From NCBI GenBank assembly GCA_022616075.1, contig JAKEFK010000202.1, forward strand, positions 1-50,701: a stretch of 50,701 nt of DNA, in the 5' to 3' direction. This DNA comes from a bacterium. Lineage in GTDB: Bacteria > Acidobacteriota > HRBIN11 > JAKEFK01. Position numbers and translations under genes: made by a program. The notes beneath the pieces are model-generated. The model did no database searches. It was not told the DNA's origin and worked only from the letters and a program-made list of their open reading frames with translations. Position 1 is the stretch's first letter. Every line of letters starts with the position of its first letter. Below are positions 41,506-50,199 of the stretch, in pieces.

Positions 41506-44282
41506 CTAAGACGTACGCTCCAGCTTCCTTCTTCGCCGGTGGAGCTTACTTCAAAATTGCCTACCAGAGCTTCCCCTTCTAATCTGCCGACAAAGTTTAG
41601 TCTCCGCGAATCCTTTTCCACAAACGTAAACTCTAATGGGTACGCTTGTGATTTTCGATACATTCCTGACAGCGGGAAGGTTCCTAACTTTTTGTAAGCT
41701 ACGTTCTCAAATCCGCCTTCATTCCTCCCCATTCCAACTTTCCAATTGACTTCAGCAGTTCCAGAAACCGTTCCTTCACCGCTCTGGCGCAACGTTAAGA
41801 CCAGCTCAAGATCGGCATCCGAGATGTTTGAATAGAGATTATTTGTCATTCTTCCGCCCCATTTGCCGTCCACACTGGAGATTTTTTTGGGGGGAGACAT
41901 GCTTAAAGCAATCAGTTTGTTGCGTTGTTCCTGAGGCAAATTATCAAGGAAGTCTTTTTTGTAATATTTAGTTCCCTGAGGACTCTTCACCGAATAAAAA
42001 TTGTAGATTTGTTGGAGAACGGAGCCGCCTGCGCCCAGAATACCTGTGCTGGAAGGACTTTGAACCTGAACAAAGACTTTGTAGTACGAATCGATCAGCA
42101 TCCGCCACCACTCCGCCAGTGCATCCACTGTTACCATACGTTGCGTAATCTTGCTGTACGCCAGCGCATCGTCCGGAAACACACGAAGTAGAAGTTCACG
42201 GTGATCCAGCACATCCGAACCTGCAAAAATAGAATTGATTCCTTCTAGTTTTTCTAAACTGATTCTGGCTGATGAATTTTGACGGAAGAATGGAATCTTG
42301 TCATTTAGATTTCTGGCAATGACTTCTGCGCGTGCCCTGCTGCTCGCATATTCATCTTTCGCAACGAGGACGAGGAAGGTACCGATGTTCGTGCCGACAG
42401 AGTGTTCATTGAAACCCAAAGCACTCGAATAGGGCTGCGCGCTGAAAGAGAGTTGGAAGCTTTCAATGTATTCCGGCAGCAGGGTAAATTCTGCTTTCTG
42501 TCCCACCGGCACATCCTTCACTCTTACGTGAATCGAAATGACCCGACCTCCTTCAGGAATGCTTTCCGGAAACGCCGGGACAGTCACAACGATTTCATTT
42601 GCAGTCGTGGTCTTGATCGCGGCTTGCGTGTTGTCAAAATAAACTACAGCGAATGCTGGAACTTCATCCATCACAATGCGAACGTCCGCGCCCGAGTTTG
42701 CCGAAGAAGGAATCACGGACTGTATTCGGATGCCCGGAAGGATCAGGAAATCCCTTCCTTCTTTGCTCCTGGTTCCCTCTAGAGCGAGCGTCACGGGCAG
42801 TTTCAGCCCATCATCCGGAACATTTTCTTCAATTGCCGGAACGGACACAGTAAGCTGACTTCTGTTTTGTGAAACAACAGGAGCTCTCCGTGAACCAAAG
42901 TATACTTCGAGGTTCTCCGCGGCTCCGCTGGTTTCGAGGATTACAACACTGCCTGACCGGCCGGAGACCGGCTCCATCTTTTTGATTTCAGGAAGAAGAA
43001 TCAGCAGGAAGGGAGCTTTTGCCACGGTGCCTTTCTCACCTTCGAGTATGATTTCGGTTTGTTGAGTGCCGGTCCGCACATTCGGAAACGAGGGGACTTT
43101 TAGCTGGATTTCATTTTTCTTCTTTTCCAGAATAGGCGCTTCTCTGCCGGAGATCGTGGCGGTTCTTATCAGTTCTGTATCGAGATTCTGATTGAAGATC
43201 ACAATCAAATCTCCGGAAGTCCCTTTGTCCGGGTTCGCAATTTGCTCGGATACCGTTTGTTTTCCCGAATAAAACAGGAGTCCGATTGCTACAACCGCCA
43301 GTAGTACAATCAAAGCCGCGCCGATCATCAATCCTATTGTCATAGCGCTCGTCCCTTTTTTCTTGGGAGCTTGCTCGCGGACAGCTGCAACTTCCGGCCC
43401 TGACGGTGGAGGTACAGGCACAGGAGATATTGCGTTTGCCTCGGATGGCGCCGCCTCTGGCGCAGTTTCTGGTAAAACCGGCTGTTCCTGCTCGCTTGTA
43501 ATGTTTTTCGATTCTACGGCGCCCGGTTTGCTATCCGTAATTTGTACTTCTTCGATTTTTGACAGAAGCGCTTCTGCAGGATTGCTGAAAACCAGCCTCA
43601 CTGGATCGCTATGGTTTTGCTGGCCCAGACGGATCTCATCGCGGTCTCGCAGCTTGTACGTTCCTTCGATGCGAACATCGTTACAATACACTCCATTAGC
43701 GCTGCCAAGATCTTTTACAAAAGCGCCATTCCAGCTAAAAGAGATTTCGGCATGTTTTCGCGAGATCGTGGGATGATCGATGACGATATCGCATTGATTG
43801 CCACGTCCCATGACAATGACTTTTCCTTCCGTTAGTTCAATCTGTTTACCATTGTTTGGGCCTCCCATCACGATGATCCTGGGTTCCTGTTGTGATTCCC
43901 AGGAACCGAGAAGTTCCATGACCATCTGGCGGGCCACTTGAACCGTTGCTCCTTGATCTACTGGAGAGACTGCAACTCCGCTTGTAAAATAAAGCTCGAA
44001 TGATTGAATTCGAATCGTATCGCCATCCTGGAGCAGTTTCTTTTCACCCGCAAGAAGGCGCTGATCGTTCAGGAAGGTCCCATTGATGGAGCCACGATCG
44101 ACCAGGTAATAGTTTTCCCCTTCTTTCAAGATTTGTGCATGGAATCCGGAGACAGTGGAATGAGGCAATTGAATGTCATTTTCTTTAAGACGTCCGAGTG
44201 TTACAACAGGCTGATCGTATTCATAGTTGTAGGTTTTCGGGTCAGCTTCTGTTCCCTGAGTCTTTAAAATGAGTTTGATCAT
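41502..44282 (-). CDS. Large membrane protein with two FHA domains and Ig/IPT-like repeats
   Basis: 926 residues. Two FHA domains lie in tandem: about 25-100 (VTLGRLKENDIQLPHSTVSG, GSINGTFLN) and about 150-235 (VMGRGNQCDIVIDHPTISRK, LGSANGVYCND). A Pro/Ala/Glu-rich linker and one membrane span (MTIGLMIGAALIVLLAVVAI, about 345-368) follow. Then come two to three IPT/TIG-like beta-domains (VIPSSANSGADVRIVMDEVP), an alpha-helical region and a final beta-domain. The topology suggests cytosolic phosphothreonine sensing linked to a periplasmic adhesion-like part. The function is not known. Confidence 0.82.
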   Translation of the reverse strand: MIKLILKTQGTEADPKTYNYEYDQPVVTLGRLKENDIQLPHSTVSGFHAQILKEGENYYLVDRGSINGTFLNDQRLLAGEKKLLQDGDTIRIQSFELYFTSGVAVSPVDQGATVQVARQMVMELLGSWESQQEPRIIVMGGPNNGKQIELTEGKVIVMGRGNQCDIVIDHPTISRKHAEISFSWNGAFVKDLGSANGVYCNDVRIEGTYKLRDRDEIRLGQQNHSDPVRLVFSNPAEALLSKIEEVQITDSKPGAVESKNITSEQEQPVLPETAPEAAPSEANAISPVPVPPPSGPEVAAVREQAPKKKGTSAMTIGLMIGAALIVLLAVVAIGLLFYSGKQTVSEQIANPDKGTSGDLIVIFNQNLDTELIRTATISGREAPILEKKKNEIQLKVPSFPNVRTGTQQTEIILEGEKGTVAKAPFLLILLPEIKKMEPVSGRSGSVVILETSGAAENLEVYFGSRRAPVVSQNRSQLTVSVPAIEENVPDDGLKLPVTLALEGTRSKEGRDFLILPGIRIQSVIPSSANSGADVRIVMDEVPAFAVVYFDNTQAAIKTTTANEIVVTVPAFPESIPEGGRVISIHVRVKDVPVGQKAEFTLLPEYIESFQLSFSAQPYSSALGFNEHSVGTNIGTFLVLVAKDEYASSRARAEVIARNLNDKIPFFRQNSSARISLEKLEGINSIFAGSDVLDHRELLLRVFPDDALAYSKITQRMVTVDALAEWWRMLIDSYYKVFVQVQSPSSTGILGAGGSVLQQIYNFYSVKSPQGTKYYKKDFLDNLPQEQRNKLIALSMSPPKKISSVDGKWGGRMTNNLYSNISDADLELVLTLRQSGEGTVSGTAEVNWKVGMGRNEGGFENVAYKKLGTFPLSGMYRKSQAYPLEFTFVEKDSRRLNFVGRLEGEALVGNFEVSSTGEEGSWSVRLR

Positions 44283-44296
44283 ATGAATTAAAGCCT

Positions 44297-44368
44297 AACC
44301 GCAGAGACGCGGAGGCGCGGAGAAAAGAAAAAACTCCTCTAAACTCTGCGTCTCGGCGTCTCTGCGGT
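44297..44368. repeat. CGCAGAG-type inverted repeat
   Basis: ACCGCAGAGACGCGGAGGCG and CGGAG form the left arm; CTCTGCGTCTCGGCGTCTCT and GCGGT form the right arm, around an A/T-rich loop. It lies between gmhA (ending 44402) and the FHA gene (starting 44282). Confidence 0.78.
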
Positions 44369-44401
44369 GATGCTATTCAAGTTGAGTATAACACCTGAAG
44401 T

Positions 44402-44971
44402 TTACAGATTTCGTTCAAGAAGTTGACAGACGACGTGAATGCACAGCCCATGAACCTCCTGGATGCGTGGTGTCGAGTCGTGAGAAACAACCAGCGCCAC
44501 ATCGCATAGTTCTTTTGCTGCTCCGCCATTCCGCCCGAGAAGGCCGGCCGTGCGACACTGTTTCCGGCGGGCTGCGCGCAATCCTTCTACGATATTAGAA
44601 GAAGTTCCGGTCGTAGAAATAGCGACCGCAAGGTCACCTGGCTCGGCCAGGACCGCAATTTGTTGGGCATACACCTCGGCGAAAGCGTGATCGTTCGCGA
44701 TCGCAGTCATCAGGGAAGTATCAGTGTGAAGCGCAAGAGCTTTCATTCCGAGAGGGCGCTCGTCGACTTTGTGCATAAGCTCGGCTGCAAAATGTTGAGC
44801 ATCCGCAGCGGAGCCTCCGTTGCCAAAAATCAGGACCTTTCGTTTTTCGTTCCGGACCTCTTTCAACATTTTCCAGAACAGAAGAACCGATTCCCGGTTT
44901 TCATTGAAAAAAACTTTCTTCAATTCCAGCGAATCACCGACAGCTTTTTCCAGAAATTCTTCAGCGTTCAT
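44402..44971 (-). CDS. gmhA: Sedoheptulose-7-phosphate isomerase
   Basis: 189 residues, the family's usual length. The SIS domain shows LIFGNGGSAADAQHFAAELM, AISTTGTSSNIVEGLRAA and a C-terminal HGLCIHVVCQLLE, with the conserved Glu and His of GmhA. It makes D-glycero-D-manno-heptose 7-phosphate, the first step to the LPS inner-core heptose. hldA, the next kinase in the pathway, is at 49216-50181 on the other strand. The start overlaps queA by 4 nt. Confidence 0.93.
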   Translation of the reverse strand: MNAEEFLEKAVGDSLELKKVFFNENRESVLLFWKMLKEVRNEKRKVLIFGNGGSAADAQHFAAELMHKVDERPLGMKALALHTDTSLMTAIANDHAFAEVYAQQIAVLAEPGDLAVAISTTGTSSNIVEGLRAARRKQCRTAGLLGRNGGAAKELCDVALVVSHDSTPRIQEVHGLCIHVVCQLLERNL

Positions 44972-45960
44972 AGAATTAATGACGCATCTCCGTAACTGTA
45001 GAAACGGTAATCATTTTTTACTGCGTGTTGATAAGCAGCGCGAATCAACTCATATCCGGCGAAGGCGGAAACGAGCATCAGCAGGGAAGACTTGGGAAGA
45101 TGAAAATTCGTGATCAATCCCCGGACCACATGAAATTGATAACCGGGATAGATGAACAGGTTTGAAAACCCGTGGAGCTCTTTCGTGAGTGCGATTGTCT
45201 CGAGCGCCCGGATTGTTGTGGTTCCAACGGAAACTACACGCGAAGCATTCTGGATCTTTTGCCACGTTGCGGCGGAACAGGAATAGTATTCCGGATCGAT
45301 GCTGTGTTCGGTAACATTACTGTTTTTTACAGGACGGAACGTGCCCGGTCCAACATGGAGAGTTATTTTGCAACTCTGAATCTTGCGTTTCTTCAAATCG
45401 CCCAAGAGCCGTCGAGTAAAATGCATGCCGGCTGTCGGCGCAGCAATGGATCCAGGTTTTCTTGCGTAGACGGTCTGGTATCGTTTGCGATCTTCGATGC
45501 TCGGCTCGCGGTCAATATACGGAGGAAGAGGAACCCTGCCGTATCTGTTCAGCAACGCATCCACATCCCCGTTGAACCGGATGAGCCTGCCATTCTTTGA
45601 GTGCGAAAGCACTGTCGCTGAGACGCCGGCAATCTTGAAGACTGCGCCGGGCTTGAAATGTTTTCCTGGATAAACGAGACAATCCCAACAGGATGGCTCC
45701 ACCTCACGAATCAAAAGAATTTCACCCGCATCACTGAGTATCCTGGCAGGGATGACTTTTGTATTATTCATTACAAGAAGGTCACCGGGTTGCAAATATT
45801 CCGGAAGATTGCGGAAAAGGGAATCCTGGAACTTTTGATTTTGCCGGGAGATGAACAACAGTTTGGAAGCATCCCGTGGTGTGACGGGAAACTGCGCAAT
45901 CCTTTCGGACGGAAGATAGTAGTTATAACTCTCCAGCGAAAGTAGTCCAGACGAATTCAT
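44968..45960 (-). CDS. queA: tRNA preQ1(34) S-adenosylmethionine ribosyltransferase-isomerase
   Basis: 330 residues. The typical start [24 protein letters not shown], then [39 protein letters not shown] and [20 protein letters not shown] identify QueA, which adds the cyclopentane ring in queuosine synthesis at tRNA position 34. tRNA-His in this window is one of its target species. It overlaps ruvB upstream and gmhA downstream by 4 nt each. queA next to ruv genes is a widely seen arrangement. Confidence 0.96.
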   Translation of the reverse strand: MNSSGLLSLESYNYYLPSERIAQFPVTPRDASKLLFISRQNQKFQDSLFRNLPEYLQPGDLLVMNNTKVIPARILSDAGEILLIREVEPSCWDCLVYPGKHFKPGAVFKIAGVSATVLSHSKNGRLIRFNGDVDALLNRYGRVPLPPYIDREPSIEDRKRYQTVYARKPGSIAAPTAGMHFTRRLLGDLKKRKIQSCKITLHVGPGTFRPVKNSNVTEHSIDPEYYSCSAATWQKIQNASRVVSVGTTTIRALETIALTKELHGFSNLFIYPGYQFHVVRGLITNFHLPKSSLLMLVSAFAGYELIRAAYQHAVKNDYRFYSYGDASLIL

Positions 45961-46994
45961 TTTTCAAATAAGGTCTGTTGATTCTGCGTTTGGTTGGGCT
46001 TAAATCCCAGATGCTTGTAGGCGAGAGGCGTTGCAATTCGTCCGCGGGGCGTTCGTTGTAGAAAACCGATTTGCATCAGAAAGGGTTCGTAGATGTCTTC
46101 GAGTGTGGATTTTTCTTCGGATGTCGCTGCTGCAAGAGTGTTCACTCCCACCGGACCGCCATCGAATTTTTCAATGATGGTTAGCAGGAGTTTGCGGTCA
46201 ATTTCATCGAGACCGAGCGGATCGATCTCCAGCATTTCCAGGGCGCGTTTCGCGACATCCTGTGTGATGATTCCATCCCCTTCCACCTGTGCAAAATCCC
46301 GAACTCTTCGCAACAAACGATTGGCAATGCGGGGAGTGCGTCGCGAACGCCGCGCGATCTCTTCGGTGCCTTCTTTTTCCAAAGCGATATTCAAGATGCG
46401 GGCGGAACGGGTGATGATTTTGAATATGTCTTCCACCGAATAGAAGTCCAATGTGTGCCGGATCAAAAACCGGTCGCGCAAAGGTTTTGTAAGGGAACCT
46501 GCGCTGGTGGTTGCGCCGATCAAAGTAAAAGGGGGCAAATTGATTTTGAAACTTCGCGCTGCAGGTCCTTGCCCGACGATGATGTCGATTTTGTAATCTT
46601 CCATAGCAGGATAAAGTATTTCTTCGATCGCTGGATGAAGGCGGTGGATTTCATCGATAAAAAGGATTTCCAGCTCCTGTAGGTTTGTGAGAAGAGCCAC
46701 GAGATCACCAGCGCGTTCGATGACCGGTCCGGCTGTGGTCTTCAAACTCACATTCATTTCGTGAGCGACGATGTAGGCCAGCGTTGTTTTGCCCATACCC
46801 GGAGGGCCCATCAATAAGATGTGATCGAGTGCTTCTTTGCGCTGGCGCGCTGCCTGAATTGCCACCTGCAAATTCTTGCGGACTTTTTCCTGGCCAACGT
46901 ACTCGTTAAAAGTTTGCGGACGAAGATGCGCTTCTTCTTTGAGCTCTTCGCCGGTCGGCACGCTTACGATAATCCGTTCCGTCTGATTGGCCAT
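45957..46994 (-). CDS. ruvB: Holliday junction branch-migration helicase subunit
   Basis: 345 residues from the ATG at 46994. A longer frame to 47021 would add nine residues encoded by the repeat. [19 protein letters not shown] begins the protein. It has Walker A GPPGMGKT (63-70), Walker [11 protein letters not shown], sensor I ATTSAGSL and a C-terminal winged helix ending [13 protein letters not shown]. It drives branch migration with RuvA. No good ribosome site precedes the ATG, because the CGCCAAG hairpin starts 10 nt upstream; GGCGG in its arm may serve. Confidence 0.97.
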   Translation of the reverse strand: MANQTERIIVSVPTGEELKEEAHLRPQTFNEYVGQEKVRKNLQVAIQAARQRKEALDHILLMGPPGMGKTTLAYIVAHEMNVSLKTTAGPVIERAGDLVALLTNLQELEILFIDEIHRLHPAIEEILYPAMEDYKIDIIVGQGPAARSFKINLPPFTLIGATTSAGSLTKPLRDRFLIRHTLDFYSVEDIFKIITRSARILNIALEKEGTEEIARRSRRTPRIANRLLRRVRDFAQVEGDGIITQDVAKRALEMLEIDPLGLDEIDRKLLLTIIEKFDGGPVGVNTLAAATSEEKSTLEDIYEPFLMQIGFLQRTPRGRIATPLAYKHLGFKPNQTQNQQTLFEK

Positions 46995-47004
46995 GCTATT
47001 TTTG

Positions 47005-47078
47005 AACCGCCAAAGCGTCAAGGAGCCAAGATAAGAACAAAAATTCTAATATTCTTGGCGTTTTGGCGTCTTGGCGGT
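47005..47078. repeat. CGCCAAG-type inverted repeat between ruvA and ruvB
   Basis: ACCGCCAAAGCGTCAAGGAG and CCAAG on the left pair with CTTGGCGTTTTGGCGTCTTG and GCGGT on the right. The loop is A/T-rich. It occupies almost the whole 90-bp gap inside the ruv operon, so the operon must be read through it. Confidence 0.82.
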
Positions 47079-47084
47079 GGTATT

Positions 47085-47675
47085 TCATGCTGAGATGATC
47101 TGCAGCGAACTCCTCAAAAGAACCTCAAAGCTGGCGTCGGAAGTGACCTGATCCAGCACCGTTTTTACGGTACGTTCCGCTACAGACCTATGATAACCCA
47201 GATTGACCAGCGCACTGATCAGATCCTCACGAACCGGCTTCTCTTTTTCCGGTTGCGTTACTTCCGAAAGGAGTTGCGGGATCTGTTCGCGAAGCTCCAG
47301 ACAAACACGTTCTGCCGTTTTGCGTCCGACTCCCGGAATCGATGTGAGTTTCAACAGATCCTGTCTTTGGATTGCAGGAATCAATTCCTCGGCTGTCATG
47401 CCGGACAAGAACGAAATTGCCATTTTCGGTCCGACATTACTCACACTGATGAGTTTTTCAAATAGATGTTTTTCCCGCACAGTTCGAAATCCATAGAGCG
47501 CAATGAGATCTTCGCGCACAACGGTATAAATATAGAGAGCAATTTCGCTTCCTTCACCAGGAAGATCATAAAAAGTTGATACGGGAATACTGACCGTATA
47601 TCCGACTCCATTTACATCGATCAGAACGCTGTTGGGTGTCTTTCCCAGTAAAATTCCTTTCAAATATCCGATCAT
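47085..47675 (-). CDS. ruvA: Holliday junction-binding subunit RuvA
   Basis: 196 residues, standard length. Domain I: MIGYLKGILLGKTPNSVLID, VNGVGYTVSI. Domain II holds two helix-hairpin-helix motifs (ISVSNVGPKMAISFLS; LTSIPGVGRKTAERVCLEL). Domain III, which binds RuvB, has ALVNLGYHRSVAERTV. The ATG overlaps the ruvC stop by 4 nt. Confidence 0.96.
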   Translation of the reverse strand: MIGYLKGILLGKTPNSVLIDVNGVGYTVSIPVSTFYDLPGEGSEIALYIYTVVREDLIALYGFRTVREKHLFEKLISVSNVGPKMAISFLSGMTAEELIPAIQRQDLLKLTSIPGVGRKTAERVCLELREQIPQLLSEVTQPEKEKPVREDLISALVNLGYHRSVAERTVKTVLDQVTSDASFEVLLRSSLQIISA

Positions 47676-48160
47676 TTTAGCTTGCTCCGAAACGCAGAAA
47701 CTTGCGCATGTGTGATCGCCAGACCCAGTGCATCGGTAAGATCATATTTTGCGTGGCCAAAATCGGCATGGATCATCATTTCAATCATTCTTTTGAGCTG
47801 ATTTTTTTCTGCGCGCCCGTAACCCGTGACCGCACTTTTCACTTCAAGCGTGGAGTATTCAAATATCTCACAAGCGTTGTTGATCAAACTGAGCAAAATG
47901 ACCCCACGAACCTGACCCAACATCAGCGCAGAACGCACATTACGGGCATGGAATATTTGTTCGACCGCCGCTGTCTGAGGTTTGTGTTGGCGGCAGATGC
48001 CCGAGATTTCTTCAAAAAGCTTTCTCAGGCGGGAAGAAAAAATGGTGTCGGAAAGTCGAATGCAGCCAGCTTCAACGAGCTGAAAGTTTTGGCCATCGGA
48101 ATCAATGATCCCGTAACCGGTAATGCGCGAACCAGGATCTATTCCAATGATACGAGTAAT
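47672..48160 (-). CDS. ruvC: Holliday junction resolvase RuvC, apparent ATT start
   Basis: 162 residues if started at ATT (48160-48158), giving MTRIIGIDPGSRITGYGIID. No in-frame ATG, GTG or TTG exists between the upstream TAG and the first conserved residue. AGGGTGA stands 5 nt before the ATT. Catalytic acids are Asp8 (GIDPG), Glu in AAVEQIF, and the two Asp of YDLTDALGLAITH. Length and end match the family. It starts 5 nt after yebC and overlaps ruvA by 4 nt. An alternative is a one-base loss with GTG start, GTG AAG AC(n) ATT. Confidence 0.9.
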   Translation of the reverse strand: MTRIIGIDPGSRITGYGIIDSDGQNFQLVEAGCIRLSDTIFSSRLRKLFEEISGICRQHKPQTAAVEQIFHARNVRSALMLGQVRGVILLSLINNACEIFEYSTLEVKSAVTGYGRAEKNQLKRMIEMMIHADFGHAKYDLTDALGLAITHAQVSAFRSKLK

Positions 48161-48164
48161 GTCT

Positions 48165-48914
48165 TCACCCTGCTAATTGGACCAGTTCTTCTTCGGAAAT
48201 ATCAAAATTTGCCCAAACTTTTTGAACATCCTCATGATCTTCCAGCGCTTCCACGAGTTTGAGCACCTGCTGTGCTTCTTTTCCAGTGACTTGAATCCAG
48301 GTTTGAGGAATCATCGCCAGTTCAGCGGAAACGGTTGGAATTTCGCTGGCCTGCAGCGCGGCAGTCACTTTGTGAAAAGCTTCCGGTGTCGTCAGAACTT
48401 CAAAATTCCCGGAATCTTCCTGAATATCGTCTGCGCCTGCTTCCAGCGCGATCTCCATCAATTTTTCCTCATCCACCGCGTTTTTGTCGATTACGATCGA
48501 TCCTTTTTTGCTGAACATCCAGGAGACGCTGCCGGCTTCACCCATGTTTCCATTGTTTCGTGAGAACACATAACGCATTTCGGAGACCGTACGATTCTTA
48601 TTATCGGTCATTGCCTCCACAAGAATCGCGATTCCACCAGGCCCGTACCCTTCATAGGTAATCTCTTCGTATTGAACACCAGGCAATTCGCCGGTTCCTT
48701 TTTGTATCGCGCGTTTGATGTTGTCACCCGGCATATTTGTTTGCTTGGCTGCCATGATCGCGGCCCGTAAACGAGGATTACCATCGGGATCCCCGCCGCC
48801 AATCCGCGCCGCTACCGTTATTTCTTTGATTACCTTGGTGAAAGCTTTGCCCCGTTTAGCATCCTGTACCGCCTTGACATGCTTCACCTTGCTCCATTTT
48901 GAGTGGCCTGACAT
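48165..48914 (-). CDS. yebC: YebC/PmpR-family translation-linked/transcription regulator
   Basis: 249 residues, usual length. [50 protein letters not shown] and [14 protein letters not shown] are diagnostic. Members regulate transcription (PmpR) or help ribosomes on proline stretches. GAGGAG lies 6 nt upstream of the ATG. It heads the yebC-ruvC-ruvA-ruvB-queA-gmhA run, an arrangement typical of many bacteria. Confidence 0.96.
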   Translation of the reverse strand: MSGHSKWSKVKHVKAVQDAKRGKAFTKVIKEITVAARIGGGDPDGNPRLRAAIMAAKQTNMPGDNIKRAIQKGTGELPGVQYEEITYEGYGPGGIAILVEAMTDNKNRTVSEMRYVFSRNNGNMGEAGSVSWMFSKKGSIVIDKNAVDEEKLMEIALEAGADDIQEDSGNFEVLTTPEAFHKVTAALQASEIPTVSAELAMIPQTWIQVTGKEAQQVLKLVEALEDHEDVQKVWANFDISEEELVQLAG

Positions 48915-48951
48915 AAAATTCTCCTCTGTGAATTAGATGATGGTCGTGTTG

Positions 48952-48980
48952 ATGATATTTTAACATAAAGGTTGCTTCAA
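48952..48980 (-). promoter_or_regulatory. Candidate promoter of yebC-ruv operon
   Basis: On the minus strand TTGAAG (48980-48975) and TATCAT (48957-48952) are 17 bp apart, about 38 bp before the yebC ATG. The match is moderate. No SOS (LexA) box is seen by eye. Confidence 0.4.
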
Positions 48981-49006
48981 ACGGAACGTTGAGATATAAC
49001 AGGTTT

Positions 49007-49192
49007 ATGGCTGTAAGTCAGGAATTACTGAATATTCTCGCCTGTCCCGTCTGCATCAAAAGCGTGCATCTCACCGCGGATGGAAAGGGATTACGTTGTG
49101 AACAATGTAAACGGATCTACCCGATCGTGGATGATATTCCTGTGATGCTGATCGAAGAAGCGACTCTCGAGGAAACCCCGGAAAAATCATAA
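49007..49192 (+). CDS. Trm112-family zinc-binding protein (YcaR-like)
   Basis: 61 residues from the ATG at 49007; a start at 48989 would add six residues not seen in the family. LLNILACPVCIKSVHL (Cys13, Cys16), RCEQCKRIYPIVDDIPVML (Cys31, Cys34) is the UPF0434/Trm112 pattern. Eukaryotic Trm112 activates methyltransferases. The bacterial role is unsettled, but the gene often neighbours LPS genes, as here with hldA 23 nt downstream. Confidence 0.9.
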   Translation: MAVSQELLNILACPVCIKSVHLTADGKGLRCEQCKRIYPIVDDIPVMLIEEATLEETPEKS

Positions 49193-49215
49193 TTTTGTCC
49201 CACCGCGAAATCTCT

Positions 49216-50181
49216 ATGGATCGTTCCGCCGCCGAAAAACTGATACACAGATTTTCTGAGCTGAAGATTCTTGTGCTTGGAGACTATATGTTAGATCAGT
49301 TCATTTGGGGGCACGTAGATCGAATCTCACCGGAGGCTCCCGTGCCGATTGTGGATGTGGAGCGGGAATCTTTTTCGCTGGGAGGAGCCGGGAATGTCGT
49401 TCAAAACCTCGAGGCGATGGGAGCTCACGCAATTCCTCTCGGAGTTCTGGGTGAGGACGATGCCGGTAAAAAAATGCTGGACCTGTTCCGTGAAAGAAAC
49501 GTAGACACGGAAAGCTTGTTTGTTATGCAGAGACCAACAACGGTTAAGACGCGAATCCTGGCTCATCAGCAGCAGGTGGTGCGCGTCGACCGGGAATTGA
49601 AAACTTACATCGATAACGCAAATCGCTCGCGTCTCGTAAGCCGTTTTCTGGAGAAACTGGATCAGGTGGATGGCATTATCATCTCTGACTATTCGAAGGG
49701 CACCATTACTCCTAATCTATTAGAGGAAATACTCCCCGCGGCGCGAAAACGAAAAAAGATTGTTTGCGTGGACCCTAAGGTCCGTTTTTTTTCTTCTTAT
49801 ACGCCCGTCACGATCCTCACGCCAAACGTGAGTGAAGCAAGTAGTGTGCTCGGATATCCCATTCAGACGGAGCAGGAACTCGCGGAGGCGGGAGAACGTA
49901 TCCTCAAAACGATTGATTGCAAGGCGCTCTTGATCACGCGGGGAGATAAAGGGATGGCGCTTTTTCATGAGGGCAGGATGGATCTGGTTCCAGCTCGCGC
50001 CCGGGAAGTGTACGACGTTACGGGCGCAGGTGATACCGTGATTTCGGTTCTTTGTCTGACTCTCGTTGCCGGGGTCGATCTGCTGGATGCTGTGAAGATT
50101 ACAAATATCGCGGCTGGAATCGTTGTGGGAAAAATAGGAACGGGAACGGTTGCTCCCGGAGAACTTTTAGCGGAATTTTAA
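49216..50181 (+). CDS. hldA: D-glycero-beta-D-manno-heptose-7-phosphate kinase
   Basis: 321 residues from the ATG at 49216; a TTG at 49195 would add seven. The PfkB/ribokinase fold shows ILVLGDYMLDQFIWG, RISPEAPVPIVDV, SLGGAGNVVQNL, IISDYSKGTI and the anion hole YDVTGAGDTVISVL with its catalytic Asp. This is RfaE domain 1. The nucleotidyltransferase domain of fused HldE is absent, so hldC must be elsewhere. It works after GmhA in heptose synthesis. Confidence 0.92.
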   Translation: MDRSAAEKLIHRFSELKILVLGDYMLDQFIWGHVDRISPEAPVPIVDVERESFSLGGAGNVVQNLEAMGAHAIPLGVLGEDDAGKKMLDLFRERNVDTESLFVMQRPTTVKTRILAHQQQVVRVDRELKTYIDNANRSRLVSRFLEKLDQVDGIIISDYSKGTITPNLLEEILPAARKRKKIVCVDPKVRFFSSYTPVTILTPNVSEASSVLGYPIQTEQELAEAGERILKTIDCKALLITRGDKGMALFHEGRMDLVPARAREVYDVTGAGDTVISVLCLTLVAGVDLLDAVKITNIAAGIVVGKIGTGTVAPGELLAEF

Positions 50182-50199
50182 TCACCAGGAGAGGTTCGG

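Noticed and set aside
47672-47938. ruvC as only an 88-residue fragment
   Set aside because: The frame continues upstream through all conserved N-terminal motifs; only the lack of a standard start codon made it look short.
47702-48262. Plus-strand frame of 186 codons
   Set aside because: It is antisense to ruvC and yebC, which are unmistakable on the minus strand.
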